Part shown: piece by piece, positions 26,918 through 36,519 of the stretch
Layout of the letters: each line of letters begins with the position of its first letter
Numbering within the stretch: position 1 is the first letter of the stretch
Assembly: GCF_002760665.1 (NCBI RefSeq)
Contig: NZ_PDOB01000005.1
Span: 99,054 to 163,053 of the forward strand
Direction: 5' to 3'
Source of the DNA: Massilia psychrophila
Lineage (GTDB): Bacteria; Pseudomonadota; Gammaproteobacteria; Burkholderiales; Burkholderiaceae_D
DNA length: 64,000 bases
Notes under the pieces: model-generated
The model's database searches: none
Seen by the model: the letters and a program-made list of their open reading frames with translations, nothing else
What the model was told of the DNA's origin: nothing
Translations under genes and position numbers: made by a program

Positions 26918-27217
26918 TCAGCCGCCGATCATGACGGTGGCGCAGCCCAGCATGACCGTGCCGCCGTGGGCGCAGGCGTCGCCGACACGCGCCGCCGGTT
27001 TACCGCCGATCATCACCGTGGCCGAACCCTTGACGATGGTATCGGGCGGGCCAACGCAAAGGCAGGCATCGCCCACCACGGCGGCCACCATCTTGCCCAC
27101 CATGACGGTGGGCAAGCCGGGACCGATGACCGGGCCACCCACGTGTGGAATCGGCGGCAACGCCGGTGTGACCATGGGACAGACATGAAGATCGGTAATG
27201 CGGGCGCCTGGGGGCAT
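26918..27217 (-). CDS. eCIS PAAR spike-tip protein (Afp10-like)
   Basis: 99 residues with the PAAR fold signs: a GPGLPTVMVGK strand, repeated GDACLCVGP and GDACAHGGTV turns and TVMIGG ends. His and Cys (LHVC, CAHGG) can supply the tip metal site. It caps the spike for membrane piercing and may carry cargo. No extension domain is present. It lies 17 bases after the spike gene and is in the operon. Confidence 0.92.
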   Translation of the reverse strand: MPPGARITDLHVCPMVTPALPPIPHVGGPVIGPGLPTVMVGKMVAAVVGDACLCVGPPDTIVKGSATVMIGGKPAARVGDACAHGGTVMLGCATVMIGG

Positions 27218-27234
27218 GGTTAATCCTGTCGTTC

Positions 27235-29022
27235 TTAGTTGATCATGACCATGGCGCCCTTGACGGTCGTCTGGCCGGTGGCCGACAATTCCGCGCTGGT
27301 CGCGCCCTTGGCCGTAAAGCCCATGCTGGCCTGGCTGGTGATGTTCAGGGCCGCCTGCTTGAGGTCGGCCTTGCTGATGATGTCGACATTGCCGACCGCG
27401 TCGATGGTCAGCTTGCCCTTGGCCGAAAGCACGATGTCCTTGGGACTGTCGAGCGTGATGCCGCCTGGCGCCAGGGTCAGCTTGTTGCCGGTTTCGTCCA
27501 GCAGCGTGATGGTCTTGGCGTCGTCGCTGAGCTCGACCTTGTTGCCGGCCGGCGTCAGCACGGTCACCATCTTCTTTTTTTCATCGAACTCGATTCTGAG
27601 CTTGCTGCGCGTGACGATTGCCTTGGTATTGTTTTCGGCGCCGAGCTGGTACGGCGGTGCGCGCTTGCTGCTGTATAAACTTCCCAGTATCAGCGGGTGC
27701 GTCGGGTCGTTGTTGAGAAAGCCGAGGATCACTTCGTCGCCGATTTCGGGAATGAAGAAACTGCCGACACCGTCCGAACCGTAAAAGCTGGTCAGGCGCG
27801 CCCAGACGCCGTCGGTCTCGGCCTGCATGACCGGCACCGTAACCTGGATCATGAACTGCTTGTTGGGGTCTTCGTCGAGCTTCTTGACGACGCCGATCTG
27901 CAGTCCCGACACACCGGCCGTCAGCCCACCGGCCATCGGCGCGGCCAGGTTGTGGCGCTCGGCCAGGCTGTCTGGCGCCATCCCGAACTGCGCTTCGGTA
28001 ATCCAGTCGCCATCGGCCAGGGTGTGCGTCACGGCGCTGAGCCATGTGTCGCCTTCGAAACGTTTGCCCACGCCCGCGAGCTGCGCCAGGGTGCCAGGCC
28101 TGGCCAGCGCGCTGCCCTGGAAGCGCATGCGCCCGCGCACTCGCGCCAGTCCGGCGCGCATCTGGCGCGCCGCCGACCAGGCCTTCAGGCCCTGCGCCCC
28201 GAGCGGCGCAGCCGACTGCATGCGGTAGCTGCCCAGGTCGAGTACCTTGGCAAGCGCGGCGCCATCCAGGTTGCCCTGAGCGTTGAGCGCCCTTGGCTTT
28301 TCGGCGTGGGTGACGACTTCCTGCGTGGCCGGGTCCCAGGCCGTGCTATCGACGACGCCAAGCTGGCTGCGCGCATCGAGGTCGGCGTCGAATGCAAGCA
28401 GGTCGACGCCGAAGGTGAGCAGCAGTGCCGCCGCGCCGCTGGTCGCCGGCGGCGCAACCGTCAGCTTGCCCGCCTCGACAACCACCACCAGGCCGTTGGC
28501 TTCGGCCCGCGCCAACATGAAGTCCCAGTCGCTGACGTCGTACTGGACCAGTTCCTTGTGGGTGGGCTCGGTGCCCCGGACGCTGACAGTCAGGCCGCTA
28601 TAGGCGCCGATCAGCCTGGACAGGATTTCGGCGTCGCTGGCGTCGACGTAATTGGCCGACCTGCGCCCCAGCGTCATCGCCAGCGCCTTGTCGCGGCACT
28701 CGATCGCCAGGCGGACAGCGCCGCCGGCGCTGCGCAGGCCAAGCGAGACGACGACGCCTTCGAAGATCGTGGTTTCCTTGCTGCCGTAACCGGCCGCAAT
28801 GCGGATTTCCTTGCCGGGCTTGAAGAGGTCCGAGTCGGACAGCGACAGGCGGCCGCGCACCTCGTCGTCTTCGGCCATGACGATGCGCGCACTAGGCACC
28901 TTGTTGACGGCGTGGCTGACTACCACCGACAGGATCCCGATGGCCGCATCGATGGCCTGGCCGCCACTGTACACGGACACTCGCGTGTCGCCGTCGCTGT
29001 CGAGGATGGGGGAGACGGCCAT
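27235..29022 (-). CDS. eCIS VgrG-like spike protein (Afp8-like)
   Basis: 595 residues from ATG 29022, three bases after the LysM gene's stop; a longer frame from 29076 would overlap that gene by 52 bases. The N-terminal gp27-like barrel (VSHAVNKVPSARIVMAEDDE...) leads to the gp5-like OB fold (VTVPVMQAETDGVWARL; IPEIGDEVILGFLNNDPTHP). The C-terminal needle is a beta-helix with KLTLAPGGITLDSPKDIVLS and SKADLKQAALNITS. It forms the central spike that carries the PAAR tip. Full length and undamaged. Confidence 0.92.
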   Translation of the reverse strand: MAVSPILDSDGDTRVSVYSGGQAIDAAIGILSVVVSHAVNKVPSARIVMAEDDEVRGRLSLSDSDLFKPGKEIRIAAGYGSKETTIFEGVVVSLGLRSAGGAVRLAIECRDKALAMTLGRRSANYVDASDAEILSRLIGAYSGLTVSVRGTEPTHKELVQYDVSDWDFMLARAEANGLVVVVEAGKLTVAPPATSGAAALLLTFGVDLLAFDADLDARSQLGVVDSTAWDPATQEVVTHAEKPRALNAQGNLDGAALAKVLDLGSYRMQSAAPLGAQGLKAWSAARQMRAGLARVRGRMRFQGSALARPGTLAQLAGVGKRFEGDTWLSAVTHTLADGDWITEAQFGMAPDSLAERHNLAAPMAGGLTAGVSGLQIGVVKKLDEDPNKQFMIQVTVPVMQAETDGVWARLTSFYGSDGVGSFFIPEIGDEVILGFLNNDPTHPLILGSLYSSKRAPPYQLGAENNTKAIVTRSKLRIEFDEKKKMVTVLTPAGNKVELSDDAKTITLLDETGNKLTLAPGGITLDSPKDIVLSAKGKLTIDAVGNVDIISKADLKQAALNITSQASMGFTAKGATSAELSATGQTTVKGAMVMIN

Positions 29023-29024
29023 GC

Positions 29025-29693
29025 TTATCCCAGTTTCGGCAATGTCAGCCGCTCGCCCGGCAACAACTGGCGACACGTTGTCAGGCCGTTATACAGCGCG
29101 ACGGCCTGGAACAGCGACGGGTCCTGGTAAGCCGTGAAGCACAGCAGCGGCAAGCTGTCGCCTGCCACCACGCGGATCTGGCGCGTCTGCGGCCCGCTTG
29201 GTGCGCCCATCATGGGGCCGCTCTGGTCATACGCGATGAAGCTGAGCTTGACGCGTGCGCGCAACGGCGTCCCGGACGCGTCGAACAAGGTGTAGTTGAC
29301 CGACATCGAAGCAATTCGGCCACGAAACACCAGCGTGCCCCAGACAACGTCGACCACGGCATTGACGACATTGGCGTCGCCAGCCGGATCGTTCAGCACC
29401 CGTCTGAGCAAGTTGACTTGAGCATCTACATCGCCCGTACTGGCGGGCGCGTCAACGATGCCGGTGCCGTCGAGTACCAGCTCGTCAAGATCGAGTTTGT
29501 CGACCGCCTTCTTGGCTAATTTTCTTTGCCGCTCCTCGCCTCTCGCCGAATCTTGCGGTTCGGTATAAAAAACGGCGCTGGTGCGGGTGTATTTGGCCGG
29601 ATTGAGCATGGCGGAAAATTCCAGGCTGTCCTTAGCCTGGAGGTTTCGGGTGTTGACGCGGCGGATGGTCAGCTTTTCTTTGGCGCCGGGCAT
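29025..29693 (-). CDS. eCIS LysM-domain protein (Afp7-like)
   Basis: 222 residues from ATG 29693, which has AAGGAG five bases upstream and overlaps the stop of the 58-aa gene as ATGA. Most of the protein is a beta-rich tube/hub-type domain (LEFSAMLNPAKYTRTSAVFY, VVDVVWGTLVFRGRIASMSV). A C-terminal LysM-like unit follows (IRVVAGDSLPLLCFTAYQDP ... GERLTLPKLG). In Afp and PVC this protein links the tube to the spike hub. Confidence 0.88.
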   Translation of the reverse strand: MPGAKEKLTIRRVNTRNLQAKDSLEFSAMLNPAKYTRTSAVFYTEPQDSARGEERQRKLAKKAVDKLDLDELVLDGTGIVDAPASTGDVDAQVNLLRRVLNDPAGDANVVNAVVDVVWGTLVFRGRIASMSVNYTLFDASGTPLRARVKLSFIAYDQSGPMMGAPSGPQTRQIRVVAGDSLPLLCFTAYQDPSLFQAVALYNGLTTCRQLLPGERLTLPKLG

Positions 29694-29869
29694 CACCGCT
29701 CCTTGCGCTCGTCGAGCACTTCGCCGATCATGCGCCGGCATTCGGCGCGCCAGTCGCGGCCGAACTGCGGCTGTGGCTCCTCCGCATGGACGTCATTGGC
29801 ATCGGCGCCGTCGGCGGCCCGCTGCACCACCTGCGATTTGATCAACATTTGTCGGATTTCGATGGACAT
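29693..29869 (-). CDS. Small eCIS protein, DUF5908-like (Afp6-like)
   Basis: 58 residues: MSIEIRQMLIKSQVV, a charged linker (ADGADANDVHAEEPQ) and a helix WRAECRRMIGEVLDERKER. Position (between tube-2 and LysM genes), size and the MSIEIRxxxIK start match the DUF5908/Afp6 family, whose role is unclear. The ATG at 29869 lies inside the preceding sequence context, and the stop TGA overlaps the next ATG. It is short enough to be missed by gene finders, but the coupling and the conserved start make it convincing. Confidence 0.8.
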   Translation of the reverse strand: MSIEIRQMLIKSQVVQRAADGADANDVHAEEPQPQFGRDWRAECRRMIGEVLDERKER

Positions 29870-29874
29870 GGCAA

Positions 29875-30381
29875 TCAGATGAGCCTGGTTGAATACGAGT
29901 AGCTGAGCACGATCTTTTCGATCGCCACTTCATTTTTGGTCGAGTTGAACGCGTCGAACTCCCATTTGATCGGAAAAGCATCGGCGAACTGCCAGGCGCG
30001 AATCGGCACCTTGTAGGCATTCATCAGGTATACCGCCAGCGGCAGCGTCTGGATGCGCGCCAGGCCGTCGCCGTCCAGCGCCGCGCGGCACCATCGCACC
30101 AGCGCCGACTCGACCGATCCCACCCCGCGCTTGAGTTCGAGCGGCACGTGCTTCACACCGGTCGGCAGACGGTGGATGAAGCGGTTCTCGCCGCCTTCCC
30201 GGAACTCCTCGAAGGCCATCTCCGATCCCAGGCCAGATACTTCCTGGAACGATGCATCGTCGCTCAGCTCGGCAGCCGCGAAAGCGACCTTGAAATAAAA
30301 GGCCGGCACCGGATAGACGTCGCCGAACCAGTCGCCGGGGTGCCCGGCCGCCGTCTGTGTGACGTTTCCAGGTTCAGCCAT
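29875..30381 (-). CDS. eCIS second tube protein (Afp5-like)
   Basis: 168 residues of the tail-tube fold: PVPAFYFKVAF, FQEVSGLGSEMAFEEFREGG, GVKHVPLELKRGV, and NEVAIEKIVLSYSYSTR at the end. In Afp/PVC this second tube protein sits at the base next to the spike hub. Its start overlaps the end of the first tube gene by eight bases. Confidence 0.9.
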   Translation of the reverse strand: MAEPGNVTQTAAGHPGDWFGDVYPVPAFYFKVAFAAAELSDDASFQEVSGLGSEMAFEEFREGGENRFIHRLPTGVKHVPLELKRGVGSVESALVRWCRAALDGDGLARIQTLPLAVYLMNAYKVPIRAWQFADAFPIKWEFDAFNSTKNEVAIEKIVLSYSYSTRLI

Positions 30382-30832
30382 TGGCGACGGTCAGGCCTTC
30401 GTGCGCGATCTCGATCGTCTCGATGGCCACTTCATTGCCCTCGGCCTTCAGGTCGGTGCCGCTGACCTTGGTCGGCCATGCATTGGCCAGCGTCCACACC
30501 ATGGTCGGCTTGCCTTCCTCGTCGAGCAGGCTGATCGTGACGGGCAGGCGCTTGACCGTGTTCATTTTGATCTGGTTGATCCAGTCCCAGAACTTGTTGT
30601 CGCCCTTAAAGATGCCCTTTTTCATCGTCACATTGCCAAACTTGGTCATGCCCGGCATCTTGATGACCGAAAACAGCGGGCTGTCGCCGCTGCGGTACTT
30701 GATTTCCTCGGACTGGATATCGAGACCACTGATTTCTTGGAATGACATGACCTGCGCGTCCCACTTCACTTGAAAATGAAATTTCGGCAACGGCCACAGG
30801 GCCGCCGATTGTTTTGATCCGTCATCTGCCAT
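30374..30832 (-). CDS. eCIS main tube protein (Afp1-like)
   Basis: 152 residues from ATG 30832 with AGGAGG six bases upstream. It has the T4 gp19-type tube motifs: PKFHFQVKW, MSFQEISGLDIQSEEIKYRS, KFGNVTMKKGIFKGDNKFWD, GNEVAIETIEIAHEGL. It polymerises as the inner tube through which cargo passes. The gap to the sheath gene is 69 bases, larger than most here, and could hold a regulatory or processing site. Confidence 0.92.
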   Translation of the reverse strand: MADDGSKQSAALWPLPKFHFQVKWDAQVMSFQEISGLDIQSEEIKYRSGDSPLFSVIKMPGMTKFGNVTMKKGIFKGDNKFWDWINQIKMNTVKRLPVTISLLDEEGKPTMVWTLANAWPTKVSGTDLKAEGNEVAIETIEIAHEGLTVANG

Positions 30833-30901
30833 CACATCCTCCTTCGGTTGTCGTTATCTGCGTTGTGTTGCTGCGAAGCGGCGCCAGGCGCCGATTACGC
30901 A

Positions 30902-32662
30902 TCAGGATTTCTGCATCTGCTGCTGGAAGGTAATCTCGATAAACTCGGCTGGACGCGACAGCGCCACCAGGATCGTCACGTTCATCCGGCCTTCCAGGAT
31001 GTCCTCGGCCGTCATCGTTTGGCCCAGGCCGACCTGCACGGAGAACGCATCCTCCGCGCTGGCGCCGGCCAAGCCGCCGCGTTTCCAGATGCCGGTGAGG
31101 AAGTTGTTCGCCATTCCCTTGACCGTGACCCAGGTGTTGGCCGTGTTCGGCTCGAACACGTAGGCCGCCATCGCCAGGCGCAGCGATTCCTCGAGCATGA
31201 TCATGGTGCGGCGCACGTTGACGTAGCGCCAGTCCAGGCTGTTGCCGTCGAGCGTACGGGCGCCCCACACCAGCACGCCGGCGCCGATGAACGACCGGAT
31301 CGCATTGATCGATTTGCCGCCGGTGGTCACGTTCAGGTCTTCCTGCTCCTCGTGGCTGATGTTGACGCTTGGCGCAACGACCGAGTTGAGGCTGACGTTG
31401 GCCGGGGCCTTCCAGACGCCGCGGGCGTTGTCGACGCTGGTGTACATGCCGGCGACGGCAGCGCTCGGCGGCAGGCGGTTGAGCTTGACGGCCATCGTGC
31501 GCAGCATGGTGTTGTACAGCGCGCTCGACTTCGACAGCAGCTGGTGCACCGCCAGGCGCCCTTTCTCGATCATTGCCTTTGCTTCGTCCAGTTGCTCCGC
31601 CGAAAGCAGCTTGGCGCGCGCGTCCGCGTCGAGGGCGGCCGCAAGCAGGCTCACCATCTCGTCGTAACCTTTGTAGTCAGCTTTTTCTTTTACGACCTGG
31701 GCTTGCATGAAGTCATTGGCCGACAGCAAGCCGTACTTGCCGTCCTTGACCTTGGCAATCACCCACCCGTCGCTCATAAGACCCAGGGCATCGACCTTTT
31801 CCTGGTAACTTTTTCTCGGGATGGCTTCGGCCGGCATGTCGCCAATTTTCATGTCAGCCTGCAGCAGCTGGCCCAGCAATTTGGCACTGGCCGCGTCGAT
31901 ATTGCGGTAACTGAGGTCGCTTTCCTTGACGATGGTCGTCTCGAGCCACGGGTAATATGCAGCAGCAAATTTCAGGCTGTTGGTGCCGAGGTGGTCGCGG
32001 AAGTGTTCGACCGGATCGATGACGTCCGCGCGGTCCAGGTAGCCCTGGTAGACGTCGAGGATGGCAAACCGGTTCTTCATGTCGATGCCGCAATGCTGCA
32101 GGACCGCCTGCTGCACCGAGATACAATCGGATTCCGAGTCCAGCATTACCGCTTCGGGAATGACGACCAGGGTCGGCTCCAGCTCTTTCTTGAGCTGGCT
32201 GACGCCGCCCGTGAGCTTGGCGCCGCCGATCTCCTCCGTATAGTCGCCGACCGAGACGATGTAGCACGGCCCGCCGCCATTTTGGAAAAACAATTGCATG
32301 CAAGCGTACAGCAAGTAGGGCGTGCCGGCCCGACCCAACAAGTATTCGGCCCGGGGCGGCGACGCGCCGGGTGCGGGAATCGAAAAGTCGCCCGGCACGG
32401 CCGCCGCTTCCGGCTTGCCGTCCGCTGCTGGCGTCTTTTGCGACAACGTCAACGTGAAGCGGCTGTCGGGTTCGCCACCAAAATACTCGACGTACTCGGA
32501 CATGGAGGTGATGCGCCAAGGCTTGTCCCTGAGCTTATTGCCTTTATTGACCGCCTTTTCGGTATAGCCAACGAAGGCAGGGACGGCAGTCGCGACTTCG
32601 ACCACCGAGTTGGGGAAGGCATTTTTTTCGACGATGTAGACGCCGGGGGTTTTGTAGGCCAC
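30902..32662 (-). CDS. eCIS contractile sheath protein (single copy)
   Basis: 586 residues from GTG 32662, which has GGAG eight bases upstream; the longer frame is artefactual. The N-terminus VAYKTPGVYIVEKNAFPNSV with VVEVATAVPAFVGYTEKA is the standard sheath start. SLDWRYVNVRRTMIMLEESL, VFEPNTANTWVTVKG and ILVALSRPAEFIEITFQQ are the conserved C-terminal sheath core. Afp and PVC carry three sheath genes, whereas this locus has one. A long insert with ATP-unrelated surface domains (~200-350) gives the extra size. Confidence 0.92.
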   Translation of the reverse strand: MAYKTPGVYIVEKNAFPNSVVEVATAVPAFVGYTEKAVNKGNKLRDKPWRITSMSEYVEYFGGEPDSRFTLTLSQKTPAADGKPEAAAVPGDFSIPAPGASPPRAEYLLGRAGTPYLLYACMQLFFQNGGGPCYIVSVGDYTEEIGGAKLTGGVSQLKKELEPTLVVIPEAVMLDSESDCISVQQAVLQHCGIDMKNRFAILDVYQGYLDRADVIDPVEHFRDHLGTNSLKFAAAYYPWLETTIVKESDLSYRNIDAASAKLLGQLLQADMKIGDMPAEAIPRKSYQEKVDALGLMSDGWVIAKVKDGKYGLLSANDFMQAQVVKEKADYKGYDEMVSLLAAALDADARAKLLSAEQLDEAKAMIEKGRLAVHQLLSKSSALYNTMLRTMAVKLNRLPPSAAVAGMYTSVDNARGVWKAPANVSLNSVVAPSVNISHEEQEDLNVTTGGKSINAIRSFIGAGVLVWGARTLDGNSLDWRYVNVRRTMIMLEESLRLAMAAYVFEPNTANTWVTVKGMANNFLTGIWKRGGLAGASAEDAFSVQVGLGQTMTAEDILEGRMNVTILVALSRPAEFIEITFQQQMQKS

Positions 32663-32679
32663 GTTCTCAGCTCCGATGA

Positions 32680-33537
32680 TTACTGGTTGATGAATATTTC
32701 CGAGACCAGAATCTGGTTCCCGTCTTTGCTTTCCCGGAAATGCTTGCCCACACTGGCATTGGGCATCCTTTTGATCAGCACCTTGTCCCCGGCCGGCGAA
32801 GCGGCACGCAACTGGAAACGCGCTCCGCAAACTTCGCGCATCGCAATTGCACGTTTTGACAGGAACACGTCGGCGCCACGATGGCCGCCGATCTCGACGC
32901 CGGTGCAGTGATCGAACTCCATGTCGCCCGCCAGGTCGACTATGGCGGCCTGGGCTTCGCCAGCACCGAACAGACAGTATTTCCAGTGGCTGCTGGCGGC
33001 GTCGAAGCGGGAATAAAAATGGCGCTGCCGGGCATCAAGCGCGGTCAACAGGTCAGACGACACGGCGACCTGAAGAACCATGGCCGGCGCTGGCGCCAGA
33101 AAAGGCTTGCCGAGAATCGGCTCCAGGTCGGCGTGATCGCGTTCGATAAATGCGGACGCCGACACGTATGGCGTGACATGCAGAACCTGGCGCCCGGCAT
33201 CGTCGGGGACGCTGCGGGCGGTGTCGAGCAGTAGCAGTTGTCCCTTCGGCCATGCCGGCACCGTGTATTCAAAAAAATGCACGTCGGTAAAAAAGACCAG
33301 GAACGCCATGTTGAGCGGCGCGCCGGCCTCGGCTACGTGCAGGCGCAAGCGTTCCACCACCTCCCCGTCACCAAAGGCGGCAATGCCGTCATCCTGGGCG
33401 CGCAGCAGCACCCCTGCCCTGCGCAGCAGGTTGTGACAGGCGGCGGACGGCTCGATGCGCAAGCAGCGCAGGGTGCCATCGGCGAAAAACGCGTGTTCGA
33501 ACGAGACGCGAAAGATCAACTGACAAGACGACGGCAT
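32680..33537 (-). CDS. eCIS locus protein of unknown function
   Basis: 285 residues from ATG 33537, two bases after the DUF4255 gene's stop, with AGGAAAGTGAT before it. The sequence begins MPSSCQLIFRVSFEHAFFAD, then has LFFTDVHFFEYTVPAWPKGQ-like strands and YVSASAFIERDHADLEPILG. It looks like a two-lobed beta-rich protein without signal peptide or membrane span. It is not one of the sixteen Afp/PVC core types I know, but its place between the terminator and sheath genes, with two-base spacing, argues for a structural or assembly role. Confidence 0.6.
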   Translation of the reverse strand: MPSSCQLIFRVSFEHAFFADGTLRCLRIEPSAACHNLLRRAGVLLRAQDDGIAAFGDGEVVERLRLHVAEAGAPLNMAFLVFFTDVHFFEYTVPAWPKGQLLLLDTARSVPDDAGRQVLHVTPYVSASAFIERDHADLEPILGKPFLAPAPAMVLQVAVSSDLLTALDARQRHFYSRFDAASSHWKYCLFGAGEAQAAIVDLAGDMEFDHCTGVEIGGHRGADVFLSKRAIAMREVCGARFQLRAASPAGDKVLIKRMPNASVGKHFRESKDGNQILVSEIFINQ

Positions 33538-33538
33538 A

Positions 33539-34108
33539 TCACTTTCCTTTCGCAAAATGGACTGCAACGGTTGGCTCGGAAATAATATGCCGGCGGCCGG
33601 TGATGCTGTTCGAATCAATGCCGACCATGCGGACGCGATATAAAACCGATGGTATGTACTTTCCGCCGAACATGCCCCAGATATTATTCAATTCGCGGCG
33701 ATCCAGATTCTCCATATCGAGGATCAGCTTATCGATTCCTTCATCCATGGCCGGGCTGGAGCTGCGGTCAAATACAGGATGCTGTTGAAAAAATGCAATC
33801 ACGCGCGATAAATACTTCAGGGACTCTGGATAATTTTTGCCGGTAAAGTTTGCCGCCACCATCAGGTATAGATTCAGAAACGTCGGCGCGCTGTGCGCCA
33901 GCATGTGGCTGTTGCCGGTGCGGCCTGGCATGGTATCGCGCTCAACTCCTGCCAAAAACAAGACAACTTTGTCAGCGGTCAACTGGTCCGTCCGGCCGTC
34001 CGATCCCACCGGATTCGCCAGCACAACGATGTCCTCGCCCGCAATCGACGACCGGCGCAAAAACTGATTCAATTCGAATGCAATATGGTTTATTGCGAGA
34101 TAAATCAT
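33539..34108 (-). CDS. eCIS tail-terminator protein, DUF4255 (Afp16/Pvc16-like)
   Basis: 189 residues from ATG 34108; a TTG six bases up is less likely. The sequence MIYLAINHIAFELNQFLRR, VVLFLAGVERDTM, HSAPTFLNLYLMVAANF, YLSRVIAFFQQHPVF matches DUF4255, the N-terminal domain of Pvc16/Afp16. It caps the sheath and tube and stops their growth. It is the first gene of the minus-strand eCIS operon, so the promoter should lie just upstream (higher coordinates). Confidence 0.9.
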   Translation of the reverse strand: MIYLAINHIAFELNQFLRRSSIAGEDIVVLANPVGSDGRTDQLTADKVVLFLAGVERDTMPGRTGNSHMLAHSAPTFLNLYLMVAANFTGKNYPESLKYLSRVIAFFQQHPVFDRSSSPAMDEGIDKLILDMENLDRRELNNIWGMFGGKYIPSVLYRVRMVGIDSNSITGRRHIISEPTVAVHFAKGK

Positions 34109-34718
34109 TGCCAACCGCCCGTTGCCATTTATTAAATCAGCTAAACTTATTCAACCGGCATCGCTGTTTATTATTTTCTTTTTTTATCCGGCTTTACTCG
34201 TTCCTGAAGCGAACTATGAAACGTTTTTTATGGGCCGTCAACAAATAATTTTGGATATATTTTTACACGTAAAGTGACGTGTAAATTATTACATTTACAG
34301 GGGCCAGATAATAATAAGGAAATAACGGCGATTTTGTTTTTGATAAAATCAAGTTTCAATGATTTATCGAAGCAGTGGCCCGAATGCTGATCGTCGTCGT
34401 TTTTTTGGCAGTGTTTTCATCTGTCATGAGCGCACAAAGTGCGTGCCTGTTGATGGTCGACACGTCGTGGCTACAAGGGGGTGACAGCCGTCGAGCACGC
34501 CGACGGGCAAGGGGAAGTGTTGGAGATGGCGCCCTTGATGGCACCACGGAGGGAAGTTTTGCGCTTGGTACTTGAAACTGCCTTGCCACGTCCCGGCAGA
34601 ATGCGGCGGTGCTCTCGCCGCTGCCGATATGCTCTGCAAAGCGACAGCCGATTCGCGTCAACGATTCAATCGCCTGGCCAGCGGAGAAGGTGAGGTCCCG
34701 AGGGCTGCGTTTGGCGCG
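34109..34718. other. Intergenic region ahead of the eCIS operon
   Basis: 610 bases without a supported gene. The part at 34140-34370 is AT-rich against a GC-rich window and holds a perfect inverted repeat at 34262-34285, so it probably carries the eCIS promoter and regulatory sites. Bases 34375-34700 have open frames on both strands, but none resembles a protein family. Confidence 0.6.
34262..34285. promoter_or_regulatory. Inverted repeat, candidate eCIS operator
   Basis: TTTACACGT-AAAGTG-ACGTGTAAA: 9-bp perfect arms around a 6-bp spacer, about 155 bases before the first eCIS gene start. The even spacing suits a dimeric repressor or activator. No T tract follows in either direction, so it is not a terminator. 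Confidence 0.55.
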
Positions 34719-35408
34719 CTACTGCGGCTTCCTGTAGCGCAGCCACACCGCGCCGCCTTCCTGGATATCGGCCGACACCAGGGTCAAATAAGCCGGCTTG
34801 ACCCACTCATCTCTGGCGACCTCGAACGATGCGGGATGCTCTCCACGGCCGTCGATCAGCGGCAGGACCAGCACACTGATTTCATCGACCAGGCCGGCGT
34901 TGACAAACGACCCGCTGACGTGCGGGCCGCCTTCGACGATCAGGCGCTTGGTGCCGAGTTCATCGGCGAGGATCGCGACGACGCGCGCCAGATCGATCTC
35001 GGTCTTGCCGCCAAACACATACGACACGTCGATCGACTGCAGGTAAGCGAGATAATCGTCGGACACCGCTTCTGTGACGACCTCGACGACATGCGAATCG
35101 AGCGCGCAATTATTTTTCCACGCGACTTTTCCGTGCGGGTCAATGGACACCGCGTAGCGAGAAGCGTCGCGTTTGGCGAAATGATGGGTGCGCGCAATTG
35201 GCGCCTTGGCCAGGCCGGTCGGATAGCCGTCGCCATGGGCGACTTCCTCCATCGTGACCCGGCCGCAAATCCAGGCGTCGAACGTGAACTGCTGCGCGAG
35301 TTTCTCGTAGAGTTCGCCCGCGCTGTTCTTGAAAGGACGGTCCCAGCCGTCGGTGAGTGCATGTCCATCGATCGAGGACATCATGTGGCAAATGACATAG
35401 GGTTTCAT
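34719..35408 (-). CDS. RibD/dihydrofolate-reductase-like protein
   Basis: 229 residues in the RibD C-terminal/DHFR-like reductase family: CHMMSSIDGHALT, FDAWICGRVTMEEV, YLAYLQSIDVSYVFGGKTEI, LGTKRLIVEGGPHVSGSFVN and ISVLVLPLIDGRG. The family uses NAD(P)H and includes stand-alone RibD-type reductases and many uncharacterised proteins. It lacks the deaminase domain of true riboflavin RibD, so its substrate is unknown. It stands alone. Confidence 0.85.
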   Translation of the reverse strand: MKPYVICHMMSSIDGHALTDGWDRPFKNSAGELYEKLAQQFTFDAWICGRVTMEEVAHGDGYPTGLAKAPIARTHHFAKRDASRYAVSIDPHGKVAWKNNCALDSHVVEVVTEAVSDDYLAYLQSIDVSYVFGGKTEIDLARVVAILADELGTKRLIVEGGPHVSGSFVNAGLVDEISVLVLPLIDGRGEHPASFEVARDEWVKPAYLTLVSADIQEGGAVWLRYRKPQ

Positions 35409-36511
<1,103 letters not shown>

Positions 36512-36519
36512 CTCGCAGC

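Noticed and set aside
10843..34108. Prophage or type VI secretion cluster
   Set aside because: No capsid, terminase, portal, integrase, TssJLM or Hcp/ClpV set. DUF4255, AAA+ and tape-measure proteins of the eCIS type are present instead.
34375..34700. Open frames on both strands between the eCIS promoter and the RibD-like gene
   Set aside because: Ser/Arg-rich text with no recognisable domain and no ribosome sites.
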